This document shows positions 9,424-17,769 of a stretch of 64,000 bases of DNA, in pieces. The stretch lies in assembly GCA_002368645.1 (NCBI GenBank), contig DFEE01000020.1, positions 60,964 through 124,963 on the forward strand, written 5' to 3'. The notes below the pieces were generated by a model. The model had not been told where the DNA came from, ran no database searches, and worked only from the letters and a program-made list of their open reading frames with translations. The translations under genes were made by a program, and so were the position numbers. The stretch is from Bacteroidales bacterium UBA3810. GTDB taxonomy: Bacteria > Bacteroidota > Bacteroidia > Bacteroidales > Paludibacteraceae. How positions within the stretch are numbered: position 1 is the first letter of the stretch; the number at the start of each line of letters is the position of its first letter.

Positions 9424-10320
9424 ATGAAAAGAACAATGTTGTTGTCAAGTCTGGCTGCACTGCTTGTTTTGGCAGGCAGTTGCCGAAAAGCGGAAGAGCC
9501 GCAAGTAAATAAAGGTAGGTTGGAAGTCTATAAGGATTTTCCGTCGAAATATATTCCTTCGCGTACCGTCCGTGTGTGGTTGCCTGAAGGATATACTTCG
9601 GATAAGCAATATGATGTGCTCTATATGCACGACGGGCAGATGCTCTTTGACGCTCGCACATCCTGGAACAGACAGGAATGGGGCATTGACGAAGCGATGG
9701 ATAGCTTGCAGGCGAGCGGAAAGATTCGCCCGACGATAGTGATTGCGATTGACAATACGCTTAATCGTATCGGTGAGTTTTGCCCGGACGATATTGTAGA
9801 ATACCTGCCGGAGGGAAGTGAGGTGTATCCGTTTCTTACGGAACAAGGGAATGACTATCTGCGATTTATCGTGGAAGAGCTGAAGCCGTTTATCGATAGC
9901 ACCTATGCCACTTATCCAGAACGGGAACATACGTGGTTGATGGGTAGCAGTTGTGGCGGATTGATTTCATCTTACGCGCTATGCAAGTACCCCGAAGTTT
10001 TTGCCGGCGCAGCCTGTCTATCAACGCATTGTACATTAGCCTTTCCTCGCCCCGATAAACCAGATTCCGCCGTGATGGCAGCTTACCGCCGCTATCTGAC
10101 TGAACACTTAGCGGTTAACAGCGCTAAGCTCTACATGGATAATGGGGATAAAACCTTGGATGCCTATTATGGCGAAGCGCAGGCCGCCATCAATGCGTCC
10201 TTGCGTGCTGCCGGCTGGGATAGTGCACATTTTGCTTATCAGTATTTTCCGGGCGCAGCACACTGCGAGAATGACTGGCAAGCGCGCTTGCCGATTCCGC
10301 TTTCGTTTCTGCTGGAATAA
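9424..10320 (+). CDS. esterase-family lipoprotein (alpha/beta hydrolase, esterase D/Fes type)
   Basis: A 298-residue lipoprotein. The signal peptide ends AGSC (Cys20). The body resembles the putative esterase family (PF00756): RTVRVWLPEGY, the YDVLYMHDGQMLF strand, the nucleophile elbow GSSCGG with Ser176, and a late His280 in GAAHCENDW. The usual elbow is GSSMGG, so Cys replaces Met beside the nucleophile. Homologues include feruloyl and carbohydrate esterases and siderophore esterases; the substrate cannot be told from sequence. It is a single-gene unit with its own promoter. Confidence 0.82.
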   Translation: MKRTMLLSSLAALLVLAGSCRKAEEPQVNKGRLEVYKDFPSKYIPSRTVRVWLPEGYTSDKQYDVLYMHDGQMLFDARTSWNRQEWGIDEAMDSLQASGKIRPTIVIAIDNTLNRIGEFCPDDIVEYLPEGSEVYPFLTEQGNDYLRFIVEELKPFIDSTYATYPEREHTWLMGSSCGGLISSYALCKYPEVFAGAACLSTHCTLAFPRPDKPDSAVMAAYRRYLTEHLAVNSAKLYMDNGDKTLDAYYGEAQAAINASLRAAGWDSAHFAYQYFPGAAHCENDWQARLPIPLSFLLE

Positions 10321-10383
10321 CTACACTTCATATGTACTTATATTTCTTGCATATCTAAACGAAATACACAAAGAATATCTCGC

Positions 10384-10495
10384 GTCAGTCGTCGTCAGAT
10401 CTTCAACGACCTCAATTTCATGGAGAGCGAAGCCGGCTTCCGTGCGCGACATGATGCGCGACCATGTCAAGACGCTCAATAAATTTTATAGGTAA
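10384..10495 (+). pseudogene. remnant of a WYL-domain transcriptional regulator
   Basis: The 328-bp gap between the esterase and the ATPase contains a short decayed reading frame. Read from about 10384, it gives VSRRQIFNDLNFMESEAGF, which matches my memory of the N-terminal winged-helix part of Bacteroides WYL regulators (ISRRQxxxDIxFMES...GW). After about 20 codons the likeness is lost. A second frame ending at TAG 10493-10495 gives DMMRDHVKTLNKFYR. No start codon, WYL core or full length is present. This is treated as debris marking the left edge of the accessory island. Confidence 0.4.
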
Positions 10496-10551
10496 TCGTG
10501 CCTATTTAGGCTAAGAAGACCTATTACAAAGTATAAATAATTGCATAATTA

Positions 10552-10583
10552 TTTGCATATATCGAAATTTTATACTATCTTTG
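10552..10583 (+). promoter_or_regulatory. promoter of the AAA/DUF4143 ATPase gene
   Basis: TTTG (10552-10555), 20 bp, TATCTTTG (10576-10583). The transcript leader to the ATG at 10649 is about 60 nt. It contains a short inverted match, AGTGCAATAACGCACT, around 10593-10608 that could form a hairpin. Confidence 0.7.
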
Positions 10584-10648
10584 CAGCAAATTTAGTGCAA
10601 TAACGCACTATGGATAATAAAATACAACTGCAATAATACACTAAATAT

Positions 10649-11947
10649 ATGCTCAAACGTAAGATTATAAGCCAGTTGGAAGAATGGAAGGACAACCACT
10701 TCCACGAGGCACTGCTTATTAAAGGAGCCAGGCAGGTCGGTAAAACGACCATTGTGCGAGCGTTCGCGAAAGATAATTATACGCACTTTGTAGAAATCAA
10801 CTTCGAGAAAGACCCGCAAGCACAAGAGGCCTTTTCCGGAGCAAGAGATACACAAACGATTATCTCGCGCCTAAGTGCCATGGGATATGGGCCTTTTGTT
10901 CCCGGTATGACACTGGTGTTTTTCGATGAGATACAGAGCTGTCCCAATGCACGAACAGCTATTAAGTTTCTGGCAGAAGACGGACGCTTTGACTATATCG
11001 AATCGGGATCGCTTTTGGGGATCAATTATGGTGAAGTAAGCAGTTTCCCTGTCGGCTATGAGAGTCAGATTCAGATGTTTCCACTGGATTTTGAAGAATG
11101 GCTATGGGCAAACAACGTGAGTGAAGATGCAATAGCGCAAATACGTGCAGCATACGAAGGACACAAACCGTTGGATGACTTCATGCATGAACAATTGATG
11201 AAGCACTATCGCGCATTTCTCATCGTTGGCGGGATGCCGAAAGTGGTAGCAACCTATTTGTCCAACCCCGATTTTTCGCAGACCTTGCGGCAACAACGCT
11301 TGATAATAGATAGTTACCGGCTGGATATTGCCAAGTATGCCGGCAAGGACAAAGCGCGTGCCAAACGATTCTTTGATGCTATTCCTGCAGAGCTGAGCAA
11401 ATCGCACAAACGATTTATATTAAGCGATTTGGAAAAGACGGGCAATATGCAGAAGTACGGCGACTCTGCACAATGGTTGGAAGATGCCGGCGTGGCGTTA
11501 TTCTGCTATAATACCCACGCGCTTAACCTGCCGCTTGAACAGTATGAAAATCGTAATCTTTTCAAGGTATATCTATTGGATACCGGTTTACTGTGTGCTA
11601 TGTGGGGCGACAAGATTCAATGGCAAGTACTTAACGGAGAAATTGATATCAATGAGGGTGCGCTCACGGAAAACTTTGTGGCAGTCGAGTTGAACAAGCA
11701 TGGACATTCGCTGCACTACTACGACCGCAAAAGCCGCAATGAGTTGGATTTCCTAATTCGCGAGGATAAGAAAGTAACCATCGTGGAAGTTAAGTCAGGC
11801 AATAACTACGAGCAACATGCGGCATTGGACAATGTGCTGGATGAGCAATCGGAGTTTGTGGAAAGAAGTATTGTCCTGAATAAAAAACAATATAAACAAG
11901 TAGATGACATCACCTATCTGCCGCTTTATATGGCGATGTGGTTATAA
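10649..11947 (+). CDS. AAA_14/DUF4143 ATPase
   Basis: A 432-residue ATPase with an N-terminal P-loop domain. Walker A is GARQVGKTT (26-34) and Walker B lies in LVFFDEIQSC. A winged-helix middle and a C-terminal DUF4143 domain follow, with the restriction-endonuclease-like strand pattern ELDFLI...VTIVEVKSG (D, ExK). Members are abundant in Bacteroidetes accessory regions and are often linked to defence or toxin-antitoxin functions, but the activity is not established. It has its own promoter and sits directly upstream of a restriction-modification locus. A fragment of a different member lies at 17227-17526. Confidence 0.88.
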   Translation: MLKRKIISQLEEWKDNHFHEALLIKGARQVGKTTIVRAFAKDNYTHFVEINFEKDPQAQEAFSGARDTQTIISRLSAMGYGPFVPGMTLVFFDEIQSCPNARTAIKFLAEDGRFDYIESGSLLGINYGEVSSFPVGYESQIQMFPLDFEEWLWANNVSEDAIAQIRAAYEGHKPLDDFMHEQLMKHYRAFLIVGGMPKVVATYLSNPDFSQTLRQQRLIIDSYRLDIAKYAGKDKARAKRFFDAIPAELSKSHKRFILSDLEKTGNMQKYGDSAQWLEDAGVALFCYNTHALNLPLEQYENRNLFKVYLLDTGLLCAMWGDKIQWQVLNGEIDINEGALTENFVAVELNKHGHSLHYYDRKSRNELDFLIREDKKVTIVEVKSGNNYEQHAALDNVLDEQSEFVERSIVLNKKQYKQVDDITYLPLYMAMWL

Positions 11948-12021
11948 TGATGCTACCAGTGCAACATCTTTGCACTCCAAATGCGTGCAGAAACGAAAAC
12001 AAGACAAATTTATCGAATATA

Positions 12022-12270
12022 ATGGAAGGAGATATCTCCATCGGCAAGAAAGCACCGAAAGATTATTTCTCGGTGGCATTGACGCAATGCGGACAAGAGA
12101 CCGCAGAAAGTGGCTCTATTTTGAATGAAAAGGACTTGCGAGCTAACTTAGCTATCAACTGTATTCCGGAAGATATATTCGAAATGGACTATACTCGCTA
12201 TGATGAGTTCCTTGAGAAACGCCGTTCCCTCATGGCGCAAAAAATCCGCAAGTATTACGAGAATTTATAA
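12022..12270 (+). CDS. small hypothetical protein before the restriction-modification gene
   Basis: An 82-residue protein from ATG 12022; the frame is open further upstream to a GTG at 11938 that overlaps the ATPase stop. The C-terminal part (LRANLAINCIPEDIFEMD, then EEFLEKRR-like residues and MAQKIRKYYENL) looks like the end of a longer protein. From memory it resembles the C-terminal tail of some DUF262/GmrSD-type or other Bacteroidetes restriction proteins. It ends 12 bp before the Type IIG gene, so it is probably cotranscribed. It could be a remnant left after loss of its N-terminal portion, or a real small partner. Confidence 0.5.
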   Translation: MEGDISIGKKAPKDYFSVALTQCGQETAESGSILNEKDLRANLAINCIPEDIFEMDYTRYDEFLEKRRSLMAQKIRKYYENL

Positions 12271-12282
12271 TATACCACAGAT

Positions 12283-15200
12283 ATGTTTTTTCAAAATACC
12301 ATCTTAAAGAAACACCTTGCCTTACTCAATGATAAAGAGGTAAAAGTGGCTTGGGAAACGTACAAGGCATTGTTCTTGAACCAAATCAGGCAAGATAATA
12401 TCCATGCTTCCAAAGAAGAACAATTCCAAGAAGGCTTCTTGCGCGATTTATTTGTTAAAACGCTCGGCTATACCATAAACCCAGATCCGGACTTCAACCT
12501 CATTACAGAGAAAAAGAATGAAACAGACTCCAAGAAAGTAGATGGAGCCATTTTGCGCGATGGCAAGGTAATAGGTGTAATTGAGCTGAAAGACCATAAA
12601 ACGCCGAACTTGAAGCAAGTAGAAACACAGGCTTTCGGGTATAAGAATAATCATAAAGATACACGGTATGTTATCATCTCCAATTTTGAGAAACTCCGTT
12701 TCTATATAGACAATGCAGTAGAGTTTGATGAATGGGATTTGTTCTCGTTGTCGGAGGAAGAATTTAGAAGATTGTATTTCTGTTTGTCATGGGGCACACT
12801 TAGCAAAGACTTACCGATAAAAGCCAAAACAGATAGCATAAGTAACGAAGATCGGATTACTCAACAACTCTATCGGGACTATTCCGCATTCAAACGTGAA
12901 GTGTTCGCCGATATACTCAAGAACAATACAACCGATGAAACGCCTAAAGAGCAAAAACTGCTTCTGTTTAAGAAGACGCAAAAATTACTTGATAGACTAT
13001 TGTTTATTTTCTTTGCCGAGGACTGCGAATTGCTGCCACCTAATATGATTTTGCAGATTATAGGCGAGTGGGAGCAATTAAAAGCATTGGATGTAGAGAT
13101 ACCTCTCTATACACGTATCAAGCAATATTTCGGATACCTTGATGCTGGCAACGACAAAAAGAATATATATGCCTATAACGGAGGTTTGTTCAAACCGGAC
13201 GAGGAACTGGATAAACTGATTATTAGCGATGAGTTATTGGCTCTGCACACAAGAAAATTGTCCGAATATGACTACGCAAGCGAAGTGGATGTGAATATTC
13301 TCGGACATATTTTTGAGAACTCACTTAGCGAGATTGAGGAGGTATCGGCGCAAATCAATACTGGAGAAAAGCCTTCTATCTCCAAAAGAAAACGCGATGG
13401 TGTTTTCTATACACCGCAGTATATCACCAAATATATAGTAGAAAATACGGTAGGAAAACTATGTGCAGAAAAGAAAGCGGAATTGGGAATAGACGAGGCA
13501 GAGTATTTCGCGGACAAGAACCGCCAGATGGTGACCAAGAAGCGGCTTCTCGACAAACTGGACACGTATCGCGAATGGTTGAAGCAAATCACCATCTGTG
13601 ACCCTGCCTGCGGTTCAGGTGCATTTCTCAATGCTGCATTGCAGTTCCTTATGGCGGAACACAAACTATTGGATGACATGGTCGCTAAAGTTGCCGGATA
13701 TAGTATTGTTTATCCTGATGTGGAGAACTATATTTTGGAGAACAACCTCTTTGGTGTGGACATCAACGAAGAAAGCGTGGAAATTGCGCGTCTTGCTTTA
13801 TGGTTGCGCACCGCCAAAAAGGAACGCAAACTTTCCTCACTCAATAATAACATCAAATGCGGCAACTCGCTAATCTCCGATTCCGAAATAGCCGGAGAAA
13901 AAGCCTTCAACTGGCAAACCGAGTTCCCGCAAGTCTTCACCAAAGGTGGCTTTGATGTTGTCATCGGCAATCCTCCGTATGTACATTTGGAGAGTATTAA
14001 CGAGACATCTACTGCGTTAGCTCAAACTGGGCAATACAAAACGTATAACAAACGTGGAGATTTATACTGCATTTTTGTCGAAAAAGGTTTCCAAATAGCA
14101 AAAGAACATGCCTTTGTCTCCTATATCATGCCTAATAAATGGATGCAGGCTGGATACGGAAAGGAATTACGTGAGTTTATGCTATCTCGCAATCTTAAAC
14201 GCTTGATTGACTTTGGTGATTTACAGATTTTTGAAGGAGCGACAACTTATCCATGTATCTTTATTGGAAAGAATGATAGTGAAGCTTCTACCATGAAAGT
14301 CTCTGTTCTAAAACAAAATATTGTCACAGATTTTAATCAGATGATAAGTGAGACGGAAGAGATATTTGCTTTATCGGAGTTCACAGGTGAAACTTGGGTT
14401 ATTTCATCCAAAAAAGAGAAAGAATTTTTAGAAATATTATCTCAAAAACACAAGTCCCTTTCATCGAAAGTAGAGGGCGCTTATCGTGGTGTGCTATCTG
14501 GTTTATCGGAAGCATTCTTGATTTCGGACGAAGTATATCAACAGATTATATCTGCTGATGCAAAAGCTGTGCAGGTTATAAAACCTTTCTTGCAAGGGCG
14601 TGATATAAGTGCATATACCAACGCGCAAGCGAAAAGCTATTTGATATTATTTGAAAAAGGGTTCACATCTGCTAAGTACGGCAACAATTTAGATGAGCCA
14701 ACTGCATGGAATTATATTGTGCGCGATTTTCCTTCTATTGCTCAATGGTTGGAACCATTTGCGGAAAAAGGACGTAAAAGAACGGATAAAGGAGAATATT
14801 GGTGGGAATTGCGTGCATGTGATTATTATGCACAATTTGAAGTTCCAAAGATAATATATCAAGTATTTCAAATAAAACCATGCTTCCTATTGGACGAGAG
14901 TGGATTATATTGCAACAATTCTGTTTGGTTTATTCCTACTAATAACAAAGCATTGTTAGCGATACTAAATTCCCGTATGGGGTGGTGGCTAATAACAAAA
15001 TATTGTTCTCAAATACAAGGTGGTTACCAATTAATCTGGAAATATTTTGGTAATATTCCTATTCCTGTTATTGAGGGCGATTTGGCAGAGCAATTATCTT
15101 CCCTTGCGGACAAAATGCTCTCTCTCAATAAAGACCTGCAAACCAAGCGTGCGCGATTCCTTCAATTATTGCAAAATAATCTGCCGGAAGCCAAAATTAC

Positions 15201-15438
15201 AAGTGCCTTGGAATCATTCGACACACTGGATTTCGCAGGCTTTGTTGCTGAACTGAAAAAGCAGAAAATCAAACTTTCGCTTAGTCAGCAAGACGAATGG
15301 TTAGACTTTTTTGACAAATACAAAACAACCTGTGAAGAACTGAAATCTTCCATTGCTGCCACAGATGCCGCAATCAACTCCCGCGTCTATGATCTCTACG
15401 GTCTTACGGAAGATGAAATTAAATTGATTGAGCAATAG
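12283..15438 (+). CDS. Type IIG (Eco57I-like) restriction-modification enzyme
   Basis: A 1051-residue single-chain enzyme that both cleaves and methylates DNA. The N-terminal PD-(D/E)XK nuclease is visible: KVDGAIL with Asp87, then VIGVIELKD with Glu101 and Lys103. A helical linker follows, then the N6-adenine methyltransferase with motif I DPACGSGAFL (about 439-448) and catalytic NPPY (about 562-565). A TaqI/Eco57I C-terminal specificity region with SYLILFEKG and helical C-tail completes it. Domains are full length with no frameshift. The target-recognition half is visibly more AT-rich than housekeeping neighbours. A partner gene follows after 5 bp. Eco57I-class methylases of BREX (PglX) share the MTase fold but lack the nuclease seen here. 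Confidence 0.9.
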   Translation: MFFQNTILKKHLALLNDKEVKVAWETYKALFLNQIRQDNIHASKEEQFQEGFLRDLFVKTLGYTINPDPDFNLITEKKNETDSKKVDGAILRDGKVIGVIELKDHKTPNLKQVETQAFGYKNNHKDTRYVIISNFEKLRFYIDNAVEFDEWDLFSLSEEEFRRLYFCLSWGTLSKDLPIKAKTDSISNEDRITQQLYRDYSAFKREVFADILKNNTTDETPKEQKLLLFKKTQKLLDRLLFIFFAEDCELLPPNMILQIIGEWEQLKALDVEIPLYTRIKQYFGYLDAGNDKKNIYAYNGGLFKPDEELDKLIISDELLALHTRKLSEYDYASEVDVNILGHIFENSLSEIEEVSAQINTGEKPSISKRKRDGVFYTPQYITKYIVENTVGKLCAEKKAELGIDEAEYFADKNRQMVTKKRLLDKLDTYREWLKQITICDPACGSGAFLNAALQFLMAEHKLLDDMVAKVAGYSIVYPDVENYILENNLFGVDINEESVEIARLALWLRTAKKERKLSSLNNNIKCGNSLISDSEIAGEKAFNWQTEFPQVFTKGGFDVVIGNPPYVHLESINETSTALAQTGQYKTYNKRGDLYCIFVEKGFQIAKEHAFVSYIMPNKWMQAGYGKELREFMLSRNLKRLIDFGDLQIFEGATTYPCIFIGKNDSEASTMKVSVLKQNIVTDFNQMISETEEIFALSEFTGETWVISSKKEKEFLEILSQKHKSLSSKVEGAYRGVLSGLSEAFLISDEVYQQIISADAKAVQVIKPFLQGRDISAYTNAQAKSYLILFEKGFTSAKYGNNLDEPTAWNYIVRDFPSIAQWLEPFAEKGRKRTDKGEYWWELRACDYYAQFEVPKIIYQVFQIKPCFLLDESGLYCNNSVWFIPTNNKALLAILNSRMGWWLITKYCSQIQGGYQLIWKYFGNIPIPVIEGDLAEQLSSLADKMLSLNKDLQTKRARFLQLLQNNLPEAKITSALESFDTLDFAGFVAELKKQKIKLSLSQQDEWLDFFDKYKTTCEELKSSIAATDAAINSRVYDLYGLTEDEIKLIEQ

Positions 15439-15443
15439 AGAAT

Positions 15444-16367
15444 ATGGACAAGGCAATTATTATTAGCAGACTTGCCAAGATTAAGTATTTATACAAAATT
15501 GGCATAGAACAATCCAAGCAGGTCAATGCGTTAGCCGGTTTCTCTCTTCTGGCATTTCACGACAGCGCGGAAATGTTCTTATTGCTTATTTTAGAAGAAA
15601 AGGGAGACCCAAGACCCAAAAACAAACGGTCTGAGAAAATTTCCTTTATGGGTTTTTGGGATTTGTTTGAGGACTTAACCCTCAAAGAATCTATGGATAA
15701 GTTGAAAGAGAGGCGCAAAAACATCAAGCACAAAGGATTATTCCCATCTGCATCAGACATAGAAGAGAGCCGTATTACCATCACTCAATTCTTTAGAGAG
15801 AATACTTTAAAACAATTCGGAGAAGATTTTGATTCTATCTCTTTGGCCAACTTGATAGAATTTTCAAATATTAAAGAGTATGTCCAGAAAGCAGAGACTT
15901 TTTTGAACGAGAATAATACATACGAATGCTTATGTAATACTCGCCTCGGATTCGAGGAGTTATTATCTACTTATGAATCAGACAAAATGGAATGGTATAA
16001 TAGCATTTTTAATGTGGGAGAAAAAATAGGAACAGGGTTTGAGAAAATTGTCCCAAGAAAGGAGATAAATAAAGCGCGTTGGTTTGAACAAGTTACTAAG
16101 ACAACAAATGCCATGCGTGATGTACTAAAGATTTCTGCTCTCGGAATTGACTATAAGAAATATTCTCTTTTTAACTTTCTAACTCCTGATATAATTGTGG
16201 CTTGTAGTATTGATGGTAAGAAAATATTTAGATTAGAATCTGCTGATTCATTTGAGAATAAAATATCCTTAAAAGTAGAGGATTGTAGATTTTGTATAGA
16301 TTTTGTTATTGACAGTGCATTGAAATTACAAGAATTTCAGTTCAGTATAAAAGACTACTTGAAATAG
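15444..16367 (+). CDS. hypothetical protein with HEPN-like motif, cotranscribed with the RM gene
   Basis: A 307-residue, probably mostly helical protein. The N-terminal 110 residues (LAKIKYLYKIGIEQSK, then AFHDSAEMFLLLILE) look like a HEPN helical bundle. They contain LKERRKNIKHKG, with Arg91-x4-His96, the HEPN RNase RxxxxH signature. The C-terminal half (about 170-307) has no motif I recognise. It starts 5 bp after the RM stop, so the two form one transcript. HEPN domains next to restriction systems commonly act as RNases in abortive infection; that role here is an inference. Confidence 0.6.
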   Translation: MDKAIIISRLAKIKYLYKIGIEQSKQVNALAGFSLLAFHDSAEMFLLLILEEKGDPRPKNKRSEKISFMGFWDLFEDLTLKESMDKLKERRKNIKHKGLFPSASDIEESRITITQFFRENTLKQFGEDFDSISLANLIEFSNIKEYVQKAETFLNENNTYECLCNTRLGFEELLSTYESDKMEWYNSIFNVGEKIGTGFEKIVPRKEINKARWFEQVTKTTNAMRDVLKISALGIDYKKYSLFNFLTPDIIVACSIDGKKIFRLESADSFENKISLKVEDCRFCIDFVIDSALKLQEFQFSIKDYLK

Positions 16368-16434
16368 CATACAGTGAACTATAAAATAATCCGAAAGCAA
16401 GTAAAAAGTTGTTGAATTTTATTAGGACCAGCAT

Positions 16435-16578
16435 ATGTCACGTGTTCTCTATAAATATCTAACTATTGACGGCGCAGAATGGATGTTAGGAATGAGGAAA
16501 GAAAGAGAATATCCTAATCTCCAATTCCTTTCTTTTTCTTTCCTCCATAATAAGGTGCTCGTTTCACTCGCGGACTGA
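16435..16578 (+). pseudogene. fragment resembling the N-terminus of a DUF2971 protein
   Basis: A 47-codon frame reads VLYKYLTIDGAEWMLGMR...PNLQF, which resembles the opening of DUF2971 proteins (LYKYRxIxGAxxML...LxFxxP) as I remember them. After that it runs into unrelated codons and a stop. DUF2971 proteins are usually over 200 residues. This is probably gene debris between the defence genes and the repeats; a chance match cannot be excluded. Confidence 0.3.
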
Positions 16579-16721
16579 TTTTATAAAGCCCCTTTTTTAT
16601 AAGGAGTGCTATGCACGAGGGTAAACTCGTGAAAAGTGATATTGATGATTTTGACAATATTGCGCAACCATTAATCCTATAAAAACGTTTAATCCAAAGT
16701 AGATTATGCAGCATAGTTGTT

Positions 16722-16757
16722 AATTCCCTTTCCGAGTTTCCGGAGAGGGGATTTTTT
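16722..16757 (+). terminator. rho-independent-type terminator, copy 1
   Basis: A 13-bp stem (arms from 16723 and up to 16753, CCCTTTCCG against CGGAGAGGG plus A/T flanks) is followed by TTTTTT. A near-identical block recurs at 17090-17126, so this is a duplicated segment of about 48 bp. It may terminate the RM operon. Confidence 0.6.
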
Positions 16758-16768
16758 ATCATATAGAA

Positions 16769-16997
16769 ATTATGCAAAAAAAATATGTTTTTTGTTCAAA
16801 AGTGTGACAGTGGCAAAAGGTAGAAATTAGATTCATAAAGGATCCATTACGGATCTATAAGGGTGCTCTAGTAATGCTCTAGTAGTGCTCTAGTAATGCT
16901 CTGGTAATGCTCTAGTAGTGCTATAGTAGTTGATAAGGAGCGAAAAGGAGAAAAAGAAAGCTGATAAAAGAAAAAAGAACCAAAAAAGAAAATTAAT
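16769..16997 (+). repeat. dispersed repeat, copy A, with six 11-bp tandem units
   Basis: About 230 bp matching copy B at 61345-61722 (which carries an extra insert). It runs from ATTATGCAAAA, through a conserved segment with GGATCCATTACGGATCT, into six tandem 11-bp units of consensus RTGCTCTRGTA (16863-16928), then a purine-rich tail. Both copies have exactly six units with the same order of first bases (G A G A A G). Every frame is full of stops, so it is not coding. The 11-bp period is about one helical turn, as in protein-binding arrays such as iterons. Confidence 0.8.
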
Positions 16998-17017
16998 GGT
17001 GCACCCGAAGGGCTACT

Positions 17018-17041
17018 TATTAATGGTGACACGGCATTGCC
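17018..17041 (+). repeat. REP-like palindromic element, copy 1
   Basis: ATTAATGGTGACACGGCATT followed by GCC recurs at 17525-17547. Within it, CGGCATTGCC is a near-perfect small hairpin. A neighbouring CACCCGAAGGGCTA (16992-17005) pairs as CCC/GGG and also has a counterpart beside copy 2. The arrangement resembles short repetitive extragenic palindromes. Confidence 0.5.
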
Positions 17042-17089
17042 CGGAAGGTTGTGGCTTGATGTAGAAGAAAAGGGATATACAACATGTTT

Positions 17090-17126
17090 AATTCCCTTTC
17101 CGAGTTTCCAGAGAGGGGATTTTTAT
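17090..17126 (+). terminator. rho-independent-type terminator, copy 2
   Basis: Second copy of the hairpin block at 16722, with one C/A mismatch in the stem, followed by TTTTTATTATATAG. The two copies flank dispersed repeat copy A. Confidence 0.5.
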
Positions 17127-17226
17127 TATATAGAAGTCAGCCCATAAAGAAATACGAACTTATCCTTTGATTTGCCAGTATCTTCCCGTGAGGCAGATAT
17201 TGGATATAGCATTCAATGTGTGGTGT

Positions 17227-17526
17227 TTAGTTAAATAAGCTCCCCATTAACCAGTCTACAACATTGATTTTGCGGATACCGTCTATATTGGCGCTTTCAA
17301 AGTCCGTAGTCAAGAGATACTTTGGGTGCGTGTCCTTAATTTTTCTTAGTGACGAAAGTTCGCGATTTAGTGTATTTTCGTCATTAGCAGTATATGCCAC
17401 TTGGTAATACTCGCGTTCTCCGTTATGTTTCATAACCACGAAATCCACTTCTCCTGCATCTGTTCTGCCAGCATAGACCTCTCCACCTCGCGGCAAGAGT
17501 TCAAAATACACCACGTTCTCTAACAT
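17227..17526 (-). pseudogene. C-terminal fragment of a DUF4143-type ATPase
   Basis: Ninety-nine codons starting MLENVVYFELLPRG and continuing EVDFVVMKHNG...YYQVAY, then KIKDTHPKYLLTTDF and NVVDWLM. This is the C-terminal nuclease-like half of an AAA_14/DUF4143 protein (normally about 400 residues). The ATPase domain and everything before LENV are missing. The likeness begins exactly where the REP-like repeat (17524-17548) starts, so the breakpoint coincides with the repeat. The open frame continues upstream to 17691, but only through repeat DNA. Confidence 0.75.
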
Positions 17527-17570
17527 TAATGGTGACACGGCATTGCCGCTCGCCCGAAGGGCTAATGGTG
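17524..17570 (+). repeat. REP-like palindromic element, copy 2
   Basis: Contains the same 23-base core as 17018-17041, then GCCCGAAGGGC, a perfect 4-bp-stem hairpin, and a partial repeat of AATGGTG. It marks the truncation point of the DUF4143 fragment. Confidence 0.55.
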
Positions 17571-17593
17571 AAAAGTCAAAAGTCGAGAGCAAA

Positions 17594-17662
17594 AAGCCCT
17601 GCGGAATAGCAAAGGGAATAAAAACCAAAATAGCAAAAAATCCCTGCGGAATAGCGCAGGGA
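17594..17662 (-). repeat. paired CCCTGCGGAATAGC repeats, one forming a perfect hairpin
   Basis: CCCTGCGGAATAGC occurs at 17596-17609 and 17642-17655. The second copy is part of a perfect stem TCCCTGCG/CGCAGGGA (17641-17648 with 17655-17662, 6-base loop). No clear T-run follows. It could be a transcription end for the PCMD gene or another extragenic palindrome. Confidence 0.45.
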
Positions 17663-17769
17663 ACAAAGCCAAATAACTGATTTATAAACAAACCTTAGCC
17701 TTAACTTTTATAGCACGTTACAAACCAATTGAGATTGTCACAGAGTACTCGATGGTAGCAACAAAGGAA

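Noticed and set aside
16615..16683. Short frame starting MHEGKLVKSDIDDFD as a small gene
   Set aside because: Only 22 codons, in a region of debris, with a CACGAG/CTCGTG hairpin over its start; not enough to support a gene.
16863..16928. Tandem 11-bp units considered as a CRISPR array
   Set aside because: Units are contiguous, only 11 bp, with no spacers and no cas genes nearby.
17527..17691. N-terminal extension of the DUF4143 fragment with repeated AIPQGF segments
   Set aside because: The repeated peptide is just translation of the CCCTGCGGAATAGC extragenic repeats; no protein likeness exists before MLENVV.
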